A stretch of 64,000 nt of DNA from Ensifer sp. PDNC004 (GCF_016919405.1 NZ_CP070354.1:690001-754000), one strand, 5' to 3'; positions 19,423 to 28,987 are shown, counted from the first letter of the stretch. Notes: generated from the letters alone by a model not told the origin. Numbers and translations: made by a program.

Positions 19423-19974
19423 CGTCGACGGCGGAACCTCCGCGGCCTCAGATGCACCGATTGGGTCCAGGGTCTAAGGCGAACTCTTTCTCCGAGGGAG
19501 AGAATGGGGCGTTGATGATCGGCACGACGGAAGGGTGAAAGCAGGGTGATCCGTCGAAGCCGTGGCGGCTTGCTTTCTGTGACGCCAGTTTGAGGGCTTT
19601 GCGATCCTGATACTCGGCAATGGTCGTCAGGGTGCCAAAAGACAACTTCCTTCCGCTTCGGCCGCCAGATGGACCAACACGTCTGGAAACGGATCAGCGT
19701 CCATGCTGGTGGGCAGCAGAAAAAGGGGACCGCATGATAGCAGTACGGCCCGCGCAAGAGAGGAGAGCCGTTATCCGCCGGATCGACCATTCGTGGGTCA
19801 GGTTTTCCGGCCGGTTGGGAGGGCTGGAAAGCCTAGGCCATCCTTTCTCGCCAACCTTTGGCTTAAAAGCATGGAGAACCGCGGTATCAGTGTGTTGATA
19901 TTAGCCTGCCCGGCCGCTTAAATCTTCATGGCCCCCCAAGCCACATCGATCTTCCGGAAATCGGAGCAACATTT
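19423..19974. other. Intergenic region upstream of serA-like gene
   Basis: About 550 bases. Overlapping short frames on both strands match nothing I recognise. The ribosome binding site of the downstream dehydrogenase (GGAG nine bases before its ATG) is at the right-hand end. Confidence 0.4.
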
Positions 19975-21213
19975 ATGAGCCGCCAACTTTCTCTCCCACG
20001 CGACCGAATTTCCGTGCTTCTGCTGGAAGGTATCAGCCAGACCGCCGTGGACTACTTTTCGTCGTCCGGCTACACCAACCTCATTCATTTGCCGAAGGCG
20101 CTCGACGACAAGGATCTCAAGCGCCACATCGCCGACGCGCATATCATTGGCATTCGTTCCCGCACGCAGCTGACAGACGAGATTTTCGAATCCGCCAGGA
20201 AATTGATTGCCGTTGGCTGTTTTTCGGTCGGTACGAACCAAGTCGATCTGGATGCTGCTCGTCGGCGCGGCATTCCGGTGTTCAACGCACCCTATTCAAA
20301 TACGCGATCGGTGGCCGAGCTTGTGATCGGCGAGATTATCATGCTGACACGGCAGATTTTTCCGCGCTCGGCTTCCGCGCATCAAGGTGGGTGGGAGAAA
20401 ACCGCTGTGGGCAGCCGGGAGGTCCGCGGCAAAACGCTCGGCATTGTCGGCTACGGAAATATCGGATCGCAGCTCGGCGCGCTTGCCGAAAGCATGGGCA
20501 TGGTCGTGCGCTACTTCGATCTTTCCGATCGGCTGCGCCGGGGCAATTCGGAGTCTATGGCCTCCCTCGGCGAACTTCTCGAGATCTCTGACTATGTGAC
20601 AATGCACGTTCCCGAGACATCGTCGACGCATAATATGATCACCGAAACCGAATTGCGCCGCATGAAGAAGGGCGCCATCTTCATCAACAATTCCCGTGGC
20701 ACCGTTGTCGATCTCGACGCGCTTGCGAAAGTCCTGAAGGACGGCCATCTGGCGGGTGCCGCGGTCGACGTGTTCCCCAAGGAGCCGGCATCGAACACCG
20801 AGCGTTTTGAGACGCCGTTGCAAGGTTTGAGCAATGTCATCCTGACGCCGCATATCGGCGGCTCAACTGAGGAAGCCCAAGAGCGCATCGGCGGGGAGGT
20901 TTCAAGGAAGCTGGTCGAATATTCCGACATCGGCTCAACAATGGGGGCGGTTAACTTTCCCCAGGTACAGCTGCCCGAGCGCCCGAACGGCACGCGTTTC
21001 ATTCACGTGCATGAAAACCGCCCTGGAATGCTTATTCAGCTCAACGAGATCTTCTCGTCGCGCGGGCTGAACATCGTCGCTGAGTTCCTTCAGACGCTTG
21101 GCGACACGGGTTATGTCGTGGTCGAGGCCGATGGAATTTCCACAAATGCCGACGAGATTCTTCAGGCTCTGCGCGGAATTCCCGGAACGATACGAACGCG
21201 ATTGGTCTACTGA
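19975..21213 (+). CDS. serA: D-3-phosphoglycerate dehydrogenase (SerA, short ACT form)
   Basis: A 412-residue D-isomer-specific 2-hydroxyacid dehydrogenase with the size and layout of the E. coli type SerA. An N-terminal catalytic part is followed by the NAD-binding GIVGYGNIGSQLG loop near residue 160, then the catalytic Arg in INNSRGTVVDLDAL, Glu in VFPKEP and His in LTPHIGGST, and finally an ACT domain (HVHENRPGMLIQLNEIFSSR and onward). It converts 3-phosphoglycerate to 3-phosphohydroxypyruvate, the first step of serine synthesis, with serine feedback through ACT. On a secondary replicon it is probably a paralogue of a chromosomal copy. It appears monocistronic. Confidence 0.93.
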   Translation: MSRQLSLPRDRISVLLLEGISQTAVDYFSSSGYTNLIHLPKALDDKDLKRHIADAHIIGIRSRTQLTDEIFESARKLIAVGCFSVGTNQVDLDAARRRGIPVFNAPYSNTRSVAELVIGEIIMLTRQIFPRSASAHQGGWEKTAVGSREVRGKTLGIVGYGNIGSQLGALAESMGMVVRYFDLSDRLRRGNSESMASLGELLEISDYVTMHVPETSSTHNMITETELRRMKKGAIFINNSRGTVVDLDALAKVLKDGHLAGAAVDVFPKEPASNTERFETPLQGLSNVILTPHIGGSTEEAQERIGGEVSRKLVEYSDIGSTMGAVNFPQVQLPERPNGTRFIHVHENRPGMLIQLNEIFSSRGLNIVAEFLQTLGDTGYVVVEADGISTNADEILQALRGIPGTIRTRLVY

Positions 21214-21245
21214 GCGCTATTAGGGCGGTCAGACCCAAATTCCTC

Positions 21246-22406
21246 CTAGACGATCAGTCGCGCCGCTCGTCCGTTCTTGCGGTCGGCATTGTTGCAATAG
21301 CTCGCCGCCTGGGTGACGGACCTGTGCAGCGACTGCTGCATCGCTTCAGGCAGCGGTATGCCGTGATTGGCCGCTTCGGTCAGGTAGCCTGATCGCAGTC
21401 CATGCGCCGAAAACGCCGTCGGATCGAGCCCGGCCTGTCTGCAGCGGCTCTTCAGGATTAGATTGACCGATTGCGGCGTCAAAGTCCGCCGATCCACATT
21501 TCCCCACTGGTCGATACGACGGAACACCGGCCCTTCCTTGATCTGAGCCTCAGCGAGCCAGCGTTTCAGCGCTGATACCGGCCGCCCGATCAGGATCACA
21601 CGTTCGTCCTCATCGCTTGTTGTCGTTTTCGTGCGGCCGAGGCGGATGGAAAGGCAGGGAAGGGAAGGGGAGGCGGCGTCGGCCGGATCGGCCTGGACGG
21701 GGTCCTCGTCCGTCAGGTCCTCGACATGGAGCGCGGCCACTTCGGAGCGTCGACGGCCGCCGGATGCAAAAGCCATCAGAAGCAGCGCCCGATCGCGCAG
21801 GTCCGCTGGGCGCTCGCCGGCGCAGACCGCGAGCAGCTTTGCCAGCACATCGCCGGTGATAGCCTTCTTGCTCTTGCGTTGCCGCGGCCGGGCACTGGCG
21901 CGAACGGCAAGACGCAGCGCCGACTTGAGGGAGGGTCCGTCGAAACAGCCTTTTTCGCCGCGCCAACGGGTGAGGATCGACCAGCTCGTCAGGCGGCGTC
22001 GCACGGTCTCGGGAGCATGCGGCCCGTCGGCGCGCAGCAGCCGCTGCGAGCGCAAGCCAGTTTCCACCTCAAGCGGCATGCCGTGGGATGGATCCTCTGC
22101 TCGCTTGGCCGGATCCCACAGATGGTGAGCGACAAACTTCAACAGCACGCTCTCCGGCGCCGGCCAGGGAAGGGGAGTGCCAACGGCGAGCTGGCACCAG
22201 GTCTCGAGATAGCCGAGGTCGGACGCGAGCGCCCTGAGCGTGTTCTCGCCCATGCCTTCGCGGGCAAGATGTTTGAGTGTGGCGACGTCATCATCCGTCA
22301 GCAGTGCGGCAAGTTGATCGCGGCGATCGAAGGGGAGGATGGCGTCCAGGGCGTCGAGTTCTTCGGCGCGGCGATGGATGGCATCGGAAGGTATCTTTTT
22401 CGCCAA
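21246..22406 (-). CDS. Tyrosine recombinase/integrase, 5' end disturbed
   Basis: A phage-integrase family protein of about 386 residues from a TTG giving LAKKIPSDAIHRRAEELDAL. A SAM-like N-terminal core-binding domain (MGENTLRALASDLGYLETWC) precedes the catalytic domain with the first Arg in ASGGRRRSEVAAL, the HxxR box in SAHGLRSGYLTEAAN and the terminal His and Tyr in SLHRSVTQAASYCNN. All catalytic residues are present. The open frame continues upstream into the inverted repeat of the adjacent cassette element, and before that a transposon end, so the natural N-terminus has probably been lost or replaced. The active domain is intact; expression is uncertain. Confidence 0.85.
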   Translation of the reverse strand: MAKKIPSDAIHRRAEELDALDAILPFDRRDQLAALLTDDDVATLKHLAREGMGENTLRALASDLGYLETWCQLAVGTPLPWPAPESVLLKFVAHHLWDPAKRAEDPSHGMPLEVETGLRSQRLLRADGPHAPETVRRRLTSWSILTRWRGEKGCFDGPSLKSALRLAVRASARPRQRKSKKAITGDVLAKLLAVCAGERPADLRDRALLLMAFASGGRRRSEVAALHVEDLTDEDPVQADPADAASPSLPCLSIRLGRTKTTTSDEDERVILIGRPVSALKRWLAEAQIKEGPVFRRIDQWGNVDRRTLTPQSVNLILKSRCRQAGLDPTAFSAHGLRSGYLTEAANHGIPLPEAMQQSLHRSVTQAASYCNNADRKNGRAARLIV

Positions 22407-22423
22407 TTTTGAGCGCGATTTTA

Positions 22424-22445
22424 CGGCATTATGGAGCAAGTGCCA
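22424..22445 (+). repeat. Left terminal inverted repeat of cassette (22 bp)
   Basis: Matches the reverse complement of the right terminal repeat at all 22 positions and abuts the left copy of the 8-bp duplication. Confidence 0.9.
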
Positions 22446-22522
22446 CAAACCGGCGAAACGCAAGTACGGGGGTTGCATGAGGTGAGATCACAGGTACATA
22501 TCAAGCGATATACCCAACGAGT

Positions 22523-22906
22523 TTGCCAACATTGATCAGCGTTCCCAGCCTTGAGGAAATTCAGTCTCTCGAAGAAGCCCTTCACCGCCCAGAGATAAGG
22601 CGTTCCAGGGAAGACGTCGAAACGTTGCTCGCAGAAGGGTTTGTGGAATTTGGAGCATCTGGGAGCGTATACGACCGAACAACCATCATCGATCTTCTCG
22701 CGCAGGAGAGCGGTACCGATGAAGGCGAACTTCGAACAGCGAACTACGCCCTGAAGCCTATCTCGAACGACGCTGTGCTTCTGACCTACGAGACAGAGCG
22801 CTCGTATCATGATGGCTCAAAGCGTTGTGTGCTGCGAAGCTCCGTTTGGAAGTATGACGGGCTCAAGTGGCAGATGTTCTTCCATCAAGGTACAGTCAGG
22901 TCGTAA
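22523..22906 (+). CDS. DUF4440/NTF2-like protein, passenger of the cassette
   Basis: A 127-residue protein from a TTG start (MPTLISVPSLEEIQSLEEAL). The sequence RRSREDVETLLAEGFVEFGA, SGSVYDRTTIIDLLAQE, then SYHDGSKRCVLRSSVWKYDG and WQMFFHQGT is characteristic of DUF4440 members of the NTF2-like cone fold, in which a small pocket binds an unknown ligand; many act as stand-alone proteins of unknown function. It fills most of the space between the cassette's inverted repeats and is complete, so it is cargo rather than part of the transposition machinery. A promoter could not be assigned. Confidence 0.75.
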   Translation: MPTLISVPSLEEIQSLEEALHRPEIRRSREDVETLLAEGFVEFGASGSVYDRTTIIDLLAQESGTDEGELRTANYALKPISNDAVLLTYETERSYHDGSKRCVLRSSVWKYDGLKWQMFFHQGTVRS

Positions 22907-22914
22907 ACGCCGCC

Positions 22915-22936
22915 TGGCACTTGCTCCATAATGCCG
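22915..22936 (-). repeat. Right terminal inverted repeat of cassette (22 bp)
   Basis: Exact inverted copy of the left terminal repeat, abutting the right copy of the 8-bp duplication CGATTTTA. Confidence 0.9.
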
Positions 22937-23138
22937 CGATTTTAGGTTGTCGGTTTTCCAGGATCACCGGATCGGAATTTACTGTTTTTTAAGGAATTGG
23001 CGCCGGCGAGGATCGGCGGACTCTACCAGGTTCGGCGGATTTTTATCACCTTTCTGTCGTCGGTCTGTAACGATCAACGGTCACCCTCCTGACCCGGGAA
23101 TTGCCTTCGCGCCTGAGCCAGGAACGAGAACGTGTTCG

Positions 23139-24388
23139 ATGACCGACGGACCGGATAAGCTTGCGGTGAGTGACCCGGCCTGGCAGAAGGCCGTGGCACG
23201 CGAGGCCATCATACGGCCTTTGATCTTGGCAACGCGCATATCTCGGGGAGATGTCGCTTCGGCCTGCCGACAGCTCGGATTGAAGCGCACGCGGCTCTAT
23301 GAACTCGTCGCCAAGTTTCGCAGAAAGCCTGTCACCAGTTCGCTTCTCGACGAAAAGCGTGGACCGGAGAAGGGGAGGCGCCTGCTCTCGGCCGATCAGG
23401 AAGACGTGGTCAGGCTTGCGATCGAGGCAATCTTTTGCGCTCGCGAACGTCCGACCATCAGCGCGGTTCACGACCAGATTCTCCGGGACTGTCACCAGCA
23501 GAACCTGCGCCCGCCGTCCTGGAAGGCAGTCAAAGCGCGGGTGGACCAGAGCGACCAACGGCGACTGATGAAGTTGCGAGAGGGGGCGAAGGCCGCCCGC
23601 CAGCAATTCGCGCCAGTGGTCGGTCATACTCGGCCGAATACGCGCTCCAGGTCGTTCAGATCGATCACACCCTTGTCGATCTCTTCATCGTTGACGCGGT
23701 CAGCCGGCAACCGCTTCAGCGACCGTGGCTGACGCTGGCAATCGATGTCGCGAGCCGGATGGTGGCCGGGTTTTACCTCAGTCTGGAAAACCCGTCGTCA
23801 ACATCCGTCGCCCTGGCGATCCAACATCTTGTTTTACCGAAGGACAACTGGCTCGCCTCGCGCGGGATTGAGGCGGAATGGCCGGTCTTCGGGTTGCCTG
23901 ACGTCATTCACCTGGACAATGGCCGCGAGTTTCATGGCAAGGCGCTGGTGCGGGGTGCTGCGGAACACGGCGTGGAGCTCCAATATCGTCCCGTCGCGCG
24001 TCCTCACTTCGGTGGCCATATCGAGCGGCTGATCGGAACGATGATGGGCGCCGTGCACCTTCTGCCGGGATCCACATCCAGCGATATCAGCGGCCGCGGG
24101 CACTACGACCCCCAGAAGCACGCCGTCATGACGCTCGACGAGCTTGAGCAATGGTTGGCCTTGCAGATCGTCGGCCGATATCACGCCGACATCCACCGAA
24201 CCTTGCGACTGCCTCCAAATGTGGCCTGGCAAGATGCCGTCGCAGCGCGCCCACATCCCCGGCGGCTGCCCTACGACGAACACCGTTTCCTCCTCGACTT
24301 TCTGCCCTTCGAGGAGCGAAACGTCCGAAGGGACGGCGTACACCTATTGGCCTTTCACCTCCAAGAGGCGACTCATGATCATCGTTGA
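23139..24388 (+). pseudogene. TniA-like (Mu-type DDE) transposase, frameshifted and 3'-truncated
   Basis: The first frame gives MTDGPDKLAVSDPAWQKAVA through KLREGAKAARQQFAPVVGH. Near 23631 one base is missing and the protein continues in the next frame as YSAEYALQVVQIDHTLVDLF. The catalytic triad is visible as VQIDHTLVDL, VIHLDNGREFH and GGHIERLIGTM, typical of TniA/Tn552-like integrase-core transposases. The C-terminus is cut after FEERNVRRDGVHLL, where it runs into the next, opposite gene. The sequence TGTCGGTTTTCC near 22949 looks like the transposon's left end, directly beside the cassette's right target duplication. No TniB or resolvase gene remains, so the element is dead. Confidence 0.85.
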
Positions 24389-25900
24389 ACCATCCGCGAG
24401 GTCTTTGATATACGTTTCGTATCGTTCGGGCGGGAGGATCGTCAAATCCCGCAAATCGAGCCGTGTCGAAACGAAGCGGGACCGTCCGTCCGATCTTTCC
24501 CGTGTCATATCCGCGTCGACCACCCAAACGATGATCTGAGATGCGAGCAACACATAGTTCGCGTGCACCGCCTGGATCTGGTCCCCGACATGCGCCGGCA
24601 GATCACCCTCCACTTCAAACCCGAGGGGCGCAAGCAACTCCTCGCCGGTCAAAAGGGTATAGACCGAACCGATTTCCTCTACTTGAGAGATAAGATCAGA
24701 GAGGCTAATTTTGGGCTCATCTGCCACGCCGATATGCTTGACCACAGTAGTCAACATGCCAGAAGCAGTCAGTCCCTGGAGGACAAAATCTCGCGGAGCG
24801 CCGTTCACCTTGCCCGAGACCCGATGGCGGATCGTTCCGATCGCAGCGGTCCCCGGACGGATCTCGATCGTAGCATCCTTGTGCATAAGCGCATCTGCCA
24901 TGAGGAAATAATTCCGCCATTCCGTTGGGCTTAAAAGGGGCGTGTCGGGCTTCATCGTCTGCGACTGGAAGCTGAAGTTGCTACCACGTATGACAATCTC
25001 AAAGCCATTCGTCACGATCCGTGCGGCAAGATCGTCCGTCTTCTGAGACGGGGCGAAGAAGATCTCGCCATCGAAAACGGCAGGTTCGGCGAAGCGATCA
25101 CGGCGGATCGTTAGGACGCAGGTATCAGCCCGCTCGAGCTGAATTTTGACCTCGCCTTCTTCTGGAATGTCATCCTTTTCAAGAGTGATCCCGAAACGGG
25201 TCGAACTCACCTTCACGTCTCTTACCTTGACGGGGATAATGCCAAGGAAGACATCGGCCAGTTCGTTCTTAGAGTTCACGTCAAAGGTGAGATTAATTTT
25301 TCCACCTTCCTGGCCGAGGACGCGCAGCTCCTCGTGTTTTGCCGCCTCGTAAGCAGTGACGCTTGCGCCAATGGCATCGAGAAGCGCTTGCTTGAAGCTC
25401 TCACCATCTGTGCCGATCGTTCGTCCCTCGCCACTGGCGGTAAGATACAAGGTGGCGCGATTCACCTGAAACCGCTTGGCGGCGTGTTCCTCGCGCAGCT
25501 TTTTAAGCGCCTTAGCGAGCGCATCGCCGCGCATCTCGATAAGGTGGGCCGAGGTAGCCTCCAGGGTCTCCTTGCTGATCTTCAAAACGTAGATGAAAGA
25601 AGGCCGGCGTTCCTTGGCCAGTCGCTCGATTGAGGACAGGCGAAGCTTGATGCGGTCGTTGGAGTCCCACATCGTCTTTTGCTGGACCACACAAGAAATT
25701 GGATTGCTTCTGGCATCAAGGATGCCGGGATTTTTATGGTCGAGATTGAACTCAACGATGAAATCCCACCCACTGCGGTCGCGATCAGCCTTATTGCATA
25801 TCAGTTTTGCATCCGAGCAGAGGGCCTGGAAGGTATGCTCGCCTTTGTCTCCCAACTCGTCACTGTTGAGTGGATTCTGATCGTCATCTTCGTTATTCAT
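24344..25900 (-). CDS. Putative PD-(D/E)XK nuclease-type protein (DUF4365-like N-terminus)
   Basis: A 518-residue soluble protein. The N-terminal 110 residues read LGDKGEHTFQALCSD, DRSGWDFIVEF and ISCVVQQKTMW, giving E21, D46 and Q73-x-K75, the spacing of PD-(D/E)XK nuclease folds such as DUF4365. The remaining 400 residues are mixed alpha/beta without a domain I recognise; they could bind a target or sense a ligand. Base composition is a little lower in G+C than the surroundings, and the gene lies between a truncated transposase and IS110 remnants, which suggests horizontal acquisition. A defence role is plausible from fold and context but not shown. Confidence 0.6.
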   Translation of the reverse strand: MNNEDDDQNPLNSDELGDKGEHTFQALCSDAKLICNKADRDRSGWDFIVEFNLDHKNPGILDARSNPISCVVQQKTMWDSNDRIKLRLSSIERLAKERRPSFIYVLKISKETLEATSAHLIEMRGDALAKALKKLREEHAAKRFQVNRATLYLTASGEGRTIGTDGESFKQALLDAIGASVTAYEAAKHEELRVLGQEGGKINLTFDVNSKNELADVFLGIIPVKVRDVKVSSTRFGITLEKDDIPEEGEVKIQLERADTCVLTIRRDRFAEPAVFDGEIFFAPSQKTDDLAARIVTNGFEIVIRGSNFSFQSQTMKPDTPLLSPTEWRNYFLMADALMHKDATIEIRPGTAAIGTIRHRVSGKVNGAPRDFVLQGLTASGMLTTVVKHIGVADEPKISLSDLISQVEEIGSVYTLLTGEELLAPLGFEVEGDLPAHVGDQIQAVHANYVLLASQIIVWVVDADMTRERSDGRSRFVSTRLDLRDLTILPPERYETYIKDLADGSTMIMSRLLEVKGQ

Positions 25901-26327
25901 AAGGCCTCAGCAAATCAAATTCGTACCCGAAATCTTGGGAAGGCAGTATCGTCCCCAAGCCGTAGCGCAATCAAGCCTTGTCAACGGCGTCAACTCTGAT
26001 TGTCTGCCTACCAGTGATACCATTGGCAGTTGCACCAGACTTCGTACGGCATACAGAAAACAAACACGAATGAGAAGAATATCTATCGCTCCGAATTGGA
26101 CATATGAAACAATCAGTTGATGGAGTTATCGAACGCGTCTTAGGTTCATATCCCTTCAAGGCGACGGAGGAACATCGCTCTCGCTGCCATCTGCGGAATG
26201 ACTGTTCACCCGACCGCGGCCCGACCGCCGCGGTTCGCCACCGTGCGCTATTTGCCCAGAGCGGGCACTCGACCCGATGCATTCGGTTGCGTTAGGGTCG
26301 ACTACGAATCTGCATCGGACCCGACCA
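25901..26327. other. Intergenic region between divergent genes
   Basis: About 430 bases of relatively A+T-rich DNA between the nuclease-like gene (minus) and the 2H phosphoesterase gene (plus). It should contain both promoters. No gene was recognised. Confidence 0.4.
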
Positions 26328-26849
26328 ATGCCCTACGGGATCACCCTAAAGAGTTGCAACACCACAGCACTTGAAATCCTGAAGCTTTGGGAGGAGGCGA
26401 GCATTTTCGAGCCCAAAGGCTCGATGCAGGAGTTGGGGTATCCGCCGCACCTGACACTTGCAGTATTTACGCAGTGGCCCGGGGAAGTCAGCGCGATCAT
26501 GAGGGAGGTCTTTTCAGCGCAGGAAAAGCTCTCGATCACCTTTGATGCAATGGATTACTTCGATAACGACCCTGTGATTCTATGGGCAAAACCTCGGGTA
26601 AACCAACACCTATTGCAGCTTCACCACAGGCTGCACAGCCACTTCGACCCATTTGCCTGCCACGAGCACTACCGTATCGGTCGTTGGGTTCCTCACTGCT
26701 CGCTTGCGACAAACGTGCCGAAGTCTGCCAAATCGCCAGCGATCGATTGGGCAAATAACCAGAAACTCACGTTTACTGTCGAATTCGATTTGGCTGATTT
26801 CGTGCAGTTCCCGCCTGTCGTGATACATGAAGAACTACGACTACGTTGA
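26328..26849 (+). CDS. 2H phosphoesterase (2'-5' RNA ligase superfamily)
   Basis: A 173-residue protein from the ATG giving MPYGITLKSCNTTALEILKL. It has the two histidine motifs of the 2H superfamily: HLTLAVF with H41 and T43, and HCSLATN with H123 and S125, about 80 residues apart as in LigT/CPDase-like enzymes. These hydrolyse 2',3'-cyclic nucleotide ends or 2'-5' linked nucleotides. The real substrate cannot be told from sequence. It is divergent from the nuclease-like gene and followed by IS110 debris. Some 2H enzymes degrade signalling nucleotides in phage-host conflict, but such a role here is speculation. Confidence 0.82.
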   Translation: MPYGITLKSCNTTALEILKLWEEASIFEPKGSMQELGYPPHLTLAVFTQWPGEVSAIMREVFSAQEKLSITFDAMDYFDNDPVILWAKPRVNQHLLQLHHRLHSHFDPFACHEHYRIGRWVPHCSLATNVPKSAKSPAIDWANNQKLTFTVEFDLADFVQFPPVVIHEELRLR

Positions 26850-26949
26850 ACCGCAATTGGCGCAAAAACAGACACGATCTCCCCGCCTAGTTAGCCCGCT
26901 TCCGTGCCTGTGCGATGATGACCGCTACGCCCGAAATGCGGGTTCAATA

Positions 26950-27476
26950 CTCTGATTGTAGGCCATTCGACCTTGGAACCGGTCGCCTCTTCGCTGCTGA
27001 AGGTACGCGACGCGCTGGTGCAGGAATTTGCAGGGTTTGAGCGCACGCTGCGTGCCATCGCCCGTCAGGACGACAATGCCCTCAGGTTGATGACGACGCC
27101 CGGTGTTGGCGTCCTGGTGGCGCTGACGTTTGTGGCGGCCATCGATGCGCCGGAGCGCTTCCGCTCCTCCCGCGCGGTCGGCCGCACTTCGGATTGACGC
27201 CAAGGAAATATCAATCAGGGGAGACCGAGCGGTCGCATCTCGAAGATCGGCGATGGCAGCGTGCGAACCGCGCTCTACGAGGCGGCTCACGTCATCCTGA
27301 CGCGCCCGGTCAAAGGCTCCGATCTGAAGGGCTGGGCGTTGGCGGTCGCCAGACGGGCCGGTCCCAAAAAGGCGCGTGTCGCGCTGGCCCGCAAGTTGGC
27401 GGTGGTGTTGCATTGCATGCTCAGGGACGGAACCAACTTCGTTGCTCATCAGGGAGGGCCCACCCAGGCGGTTTGA
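26950..27476 (+). pseudogene. IS110-family transposase C-terminal remnant
   Basis: Three frames are needed: ALRLMTTPGVGVLVALTFVA up to RFRSSRAVG, then HFGLTPRKYQSGET, then RISKIGDGSVRTALYEAAHV through VARRAGPKKARVALARKLAV. Together they give the C-terminal transposase_20 region with the TPGVG helix-hairpin and GLTP motifs of IS110-family enzymes. The N-terminal DEDD domain is absent. Two frame breaks and the missing half show a dead fragment, distinct in sequence from the intact IS110-type gene nearby. Confidence 0.8.
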
Positions 27477-27943
27477 GGAAAAGACGACAACACAGGCTTT
27501 TCGGACGGGCACAGCCAGCCGCCTGCCGGAGCAAGGTCCCTTCGCCGGGACGATGGATGGGTTAGGCCGTTATGCGATCAGCAGCACGCAGTGACTGCGC
27601 CTTCAAAGATTGGCCAACCGTCCTTGGCAGACACCATAGAGCAGCGGCAAAGCTCCGACTGCGGACATATGTGGACGGCCCCCTCCTTGCAAGAACTCTT
27701 ATGATGGTTTTGATCGGATCGCTTGCGTTCATATGTCCGGCCTGTTGTTGCGCTCGCACATGAACGCTGGCCAAGATGGGTTCCGCGACATGGGTTCCAA
27801 ACAGAAGCTCGACTTCAAAAGCCACTGTCCGCAACGGAGTGTCCCACGTCTCGGATCGATCGATCACACCATCTGCTCGTTTCTGCAAGTTCACGCATCA
27901 GATCAACGCGGTAGCTTCCAGCTTGCCTTGGTTGCCTGATTTC
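27477..27943. other. Region between IS110 remnants; may hold the 3' non-coding end of the intact element
   Basis: About 470 bases with no convincing gene. It lies downstream of the intact minus-strand IS110 transposase. IS110-type elements carry a structured non-coding (bridge) RNA in one end; I cannot delimit the element ends, because the family lacks long terminal inverted repeats. Confidence 0.35.
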
Positions 27944-28987
27944 TTAAACCGCACTTGCCAACGTTGGCGGCTCAGCGTTTTGGCGATAGGTTGCGCCGGT
28001 TACCATCATCTTCCAGGAAATCCGGGCGATCTTGTTGGCCAGTGCGATAGCCACGAGCTTGGGTGACTTGCGCTTGAGCAATTCGACAAGCCACGGTGAA
28101 GCGTTCCTTCCGCGTCCCGCACGCAGGTGCTGCAAAACCGCGGTCGCGCCCACAACCAGTGTCTTACGCAATGCCTCATCGCCGGCCCTTGTAATGACAC
28201 CAAGCCTGACCTTACCTGCAGTCGAATGGTCCCGGGGCGTCAGCCCCATCCAGGCGGCAAATTGCCTTCCCGACGCAAACAACTCCGGCGCCGGGGCTTT
28301 CATCACCAGTAGTACCGCGCCGATCGGCCCGACGCCCGGGATTTTTGCAAGACGACGGCAGCGTTCGTTATTTCGATACCAGGCCATCAGTTTTGCCTCC
28401 AATTCCTTCCGGCGCTCATCTAACTGCGCAAATTCGTCAGCGAGCGATGCAAATAGATCGCGTGCCAGGGCTGGAATGGTTTCATCAATCATGATCCGTT
28501 CAAGTAGTAGCGGGATATGGGACATGCCTTTACCGGCGGTCAGCCCAAACTCAGCCGCATGGCCGCGAGTCGTATTGGAAAGCTGCGTTTGTGCGGCAAC
28601 AACGCGCTCGCGCATGCCAACTAGCATCAGCACGGCTTGCTGATCCGCCGATTTCATCGGAACGAACCGCATCGTTGGGCGGCTCATCGCCTCGCATAGT
28701 GCTTCCGCATCGGCTGCGTCATTTTTGCCCCGTTTCACATAAGGCTTCACGAACTGCGGGGGGATCAGTTTGACCTCATGCCCGAGCGCGGTCAGCGACC
28801 GAGCCCAGTGATGCGAAGCACCGCAGGCCTCGATCGCAATCACAGTCGGCGGGCATTCCGTGAAAAAACCCATCATTTCCTTACGGCGCAACTTCTTGCG
28901 CAGGATCGGTTGCTCAGCAGCGTTGACGCCATGCAATTGAAAGACATGTTTTGACGTATCCATGCCAATACGAATAATCTGCTCCAC
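27944..28987 (-). CDS. IS110-family transposase, intact
   Basis: A 347-residue transposase starting at GTG (MEQIIRIGMDTSKHVFQLHG). The RuvC-like DEDD domain shows D9 in GMDTSK, Glu in TVIAIEACGASHHW, and the paired Asp in GKNDAADAEAL. The C-terminal part has IPGVGPIGAVLLV and FAAWMGLTPRDHSTAGKVRL with a following GDEALRKTLVVGA, normal for the serine-containing IS110/IS1111 Tnp domain. Length and motifs look complete, so the element may still be active. Recombination in this family is guided by a bridge RNA encoded in a non-coding end of the element. Confidence 0.9.
   Translation of the reverse strand: MEQIIRIGMDTSKHVFQLHGVNAAEQPILRKKLRRKEMMGFFTECPPTVIAIEACGASHHWARSLTALGHEVKLIPPQFVKPYVKRGKNDAADAEALCEAMSRPTMRFVPMKSADQQAVLMLVGMRERVVAAQTQLSNTTRGHAAEFGLTAGKGMSHIPLLLERIMIDETIPALARDLFASLADEFAQLDERRKELEAKLMAWYRNNERCRRLAKIPGVGPIGAVLLVMKAPAPELFASGRQFAAWMGLTPRDHSTAGKVRLGVITRAGDEALRKTLVVGATAVLQHLRAGRGRNASPWLVELLKRKSPKLVAIALANKIARISWKMMVTGATYRQNAEPPTLASAV

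Larger units (their letters stand above)
22416..22944. mobile_element. 513-bp transposase-less insertion cassette with passenger gene
   Basis: Positions 22424-22445 and 22915-22936 are perfect 22-bp inverted repeats (outer end CGGCATTATGG, inner end GCAAGTGCCA). Directly outside them the same 8 bases, CGATTTTA, occur in direct orientation (22416-22423 and 22937-22944). Terminal inverted repeats plus an 8-bp target duplication are the signature of a transposed unit. Inside there is no transposase, only a DUF4440-like gene. This fits a mobile insertion cassette, a non-autonomous element moved in trans by a related IS. Families making 8-bp duplications include IS66, IS6 and IS1595; the parent is not in the window. 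Confidence 0.85.

Noticed and set aside
22424..22936. Idea that the 22-bp inverted repeats are recombination sites of an invertible promoter worked by the adjacent tyrosine recombinase
   Set aside because: The flanking 8-bp direct duplication is better explained by transposition of a small element; inversion is not needed to explain the structure.
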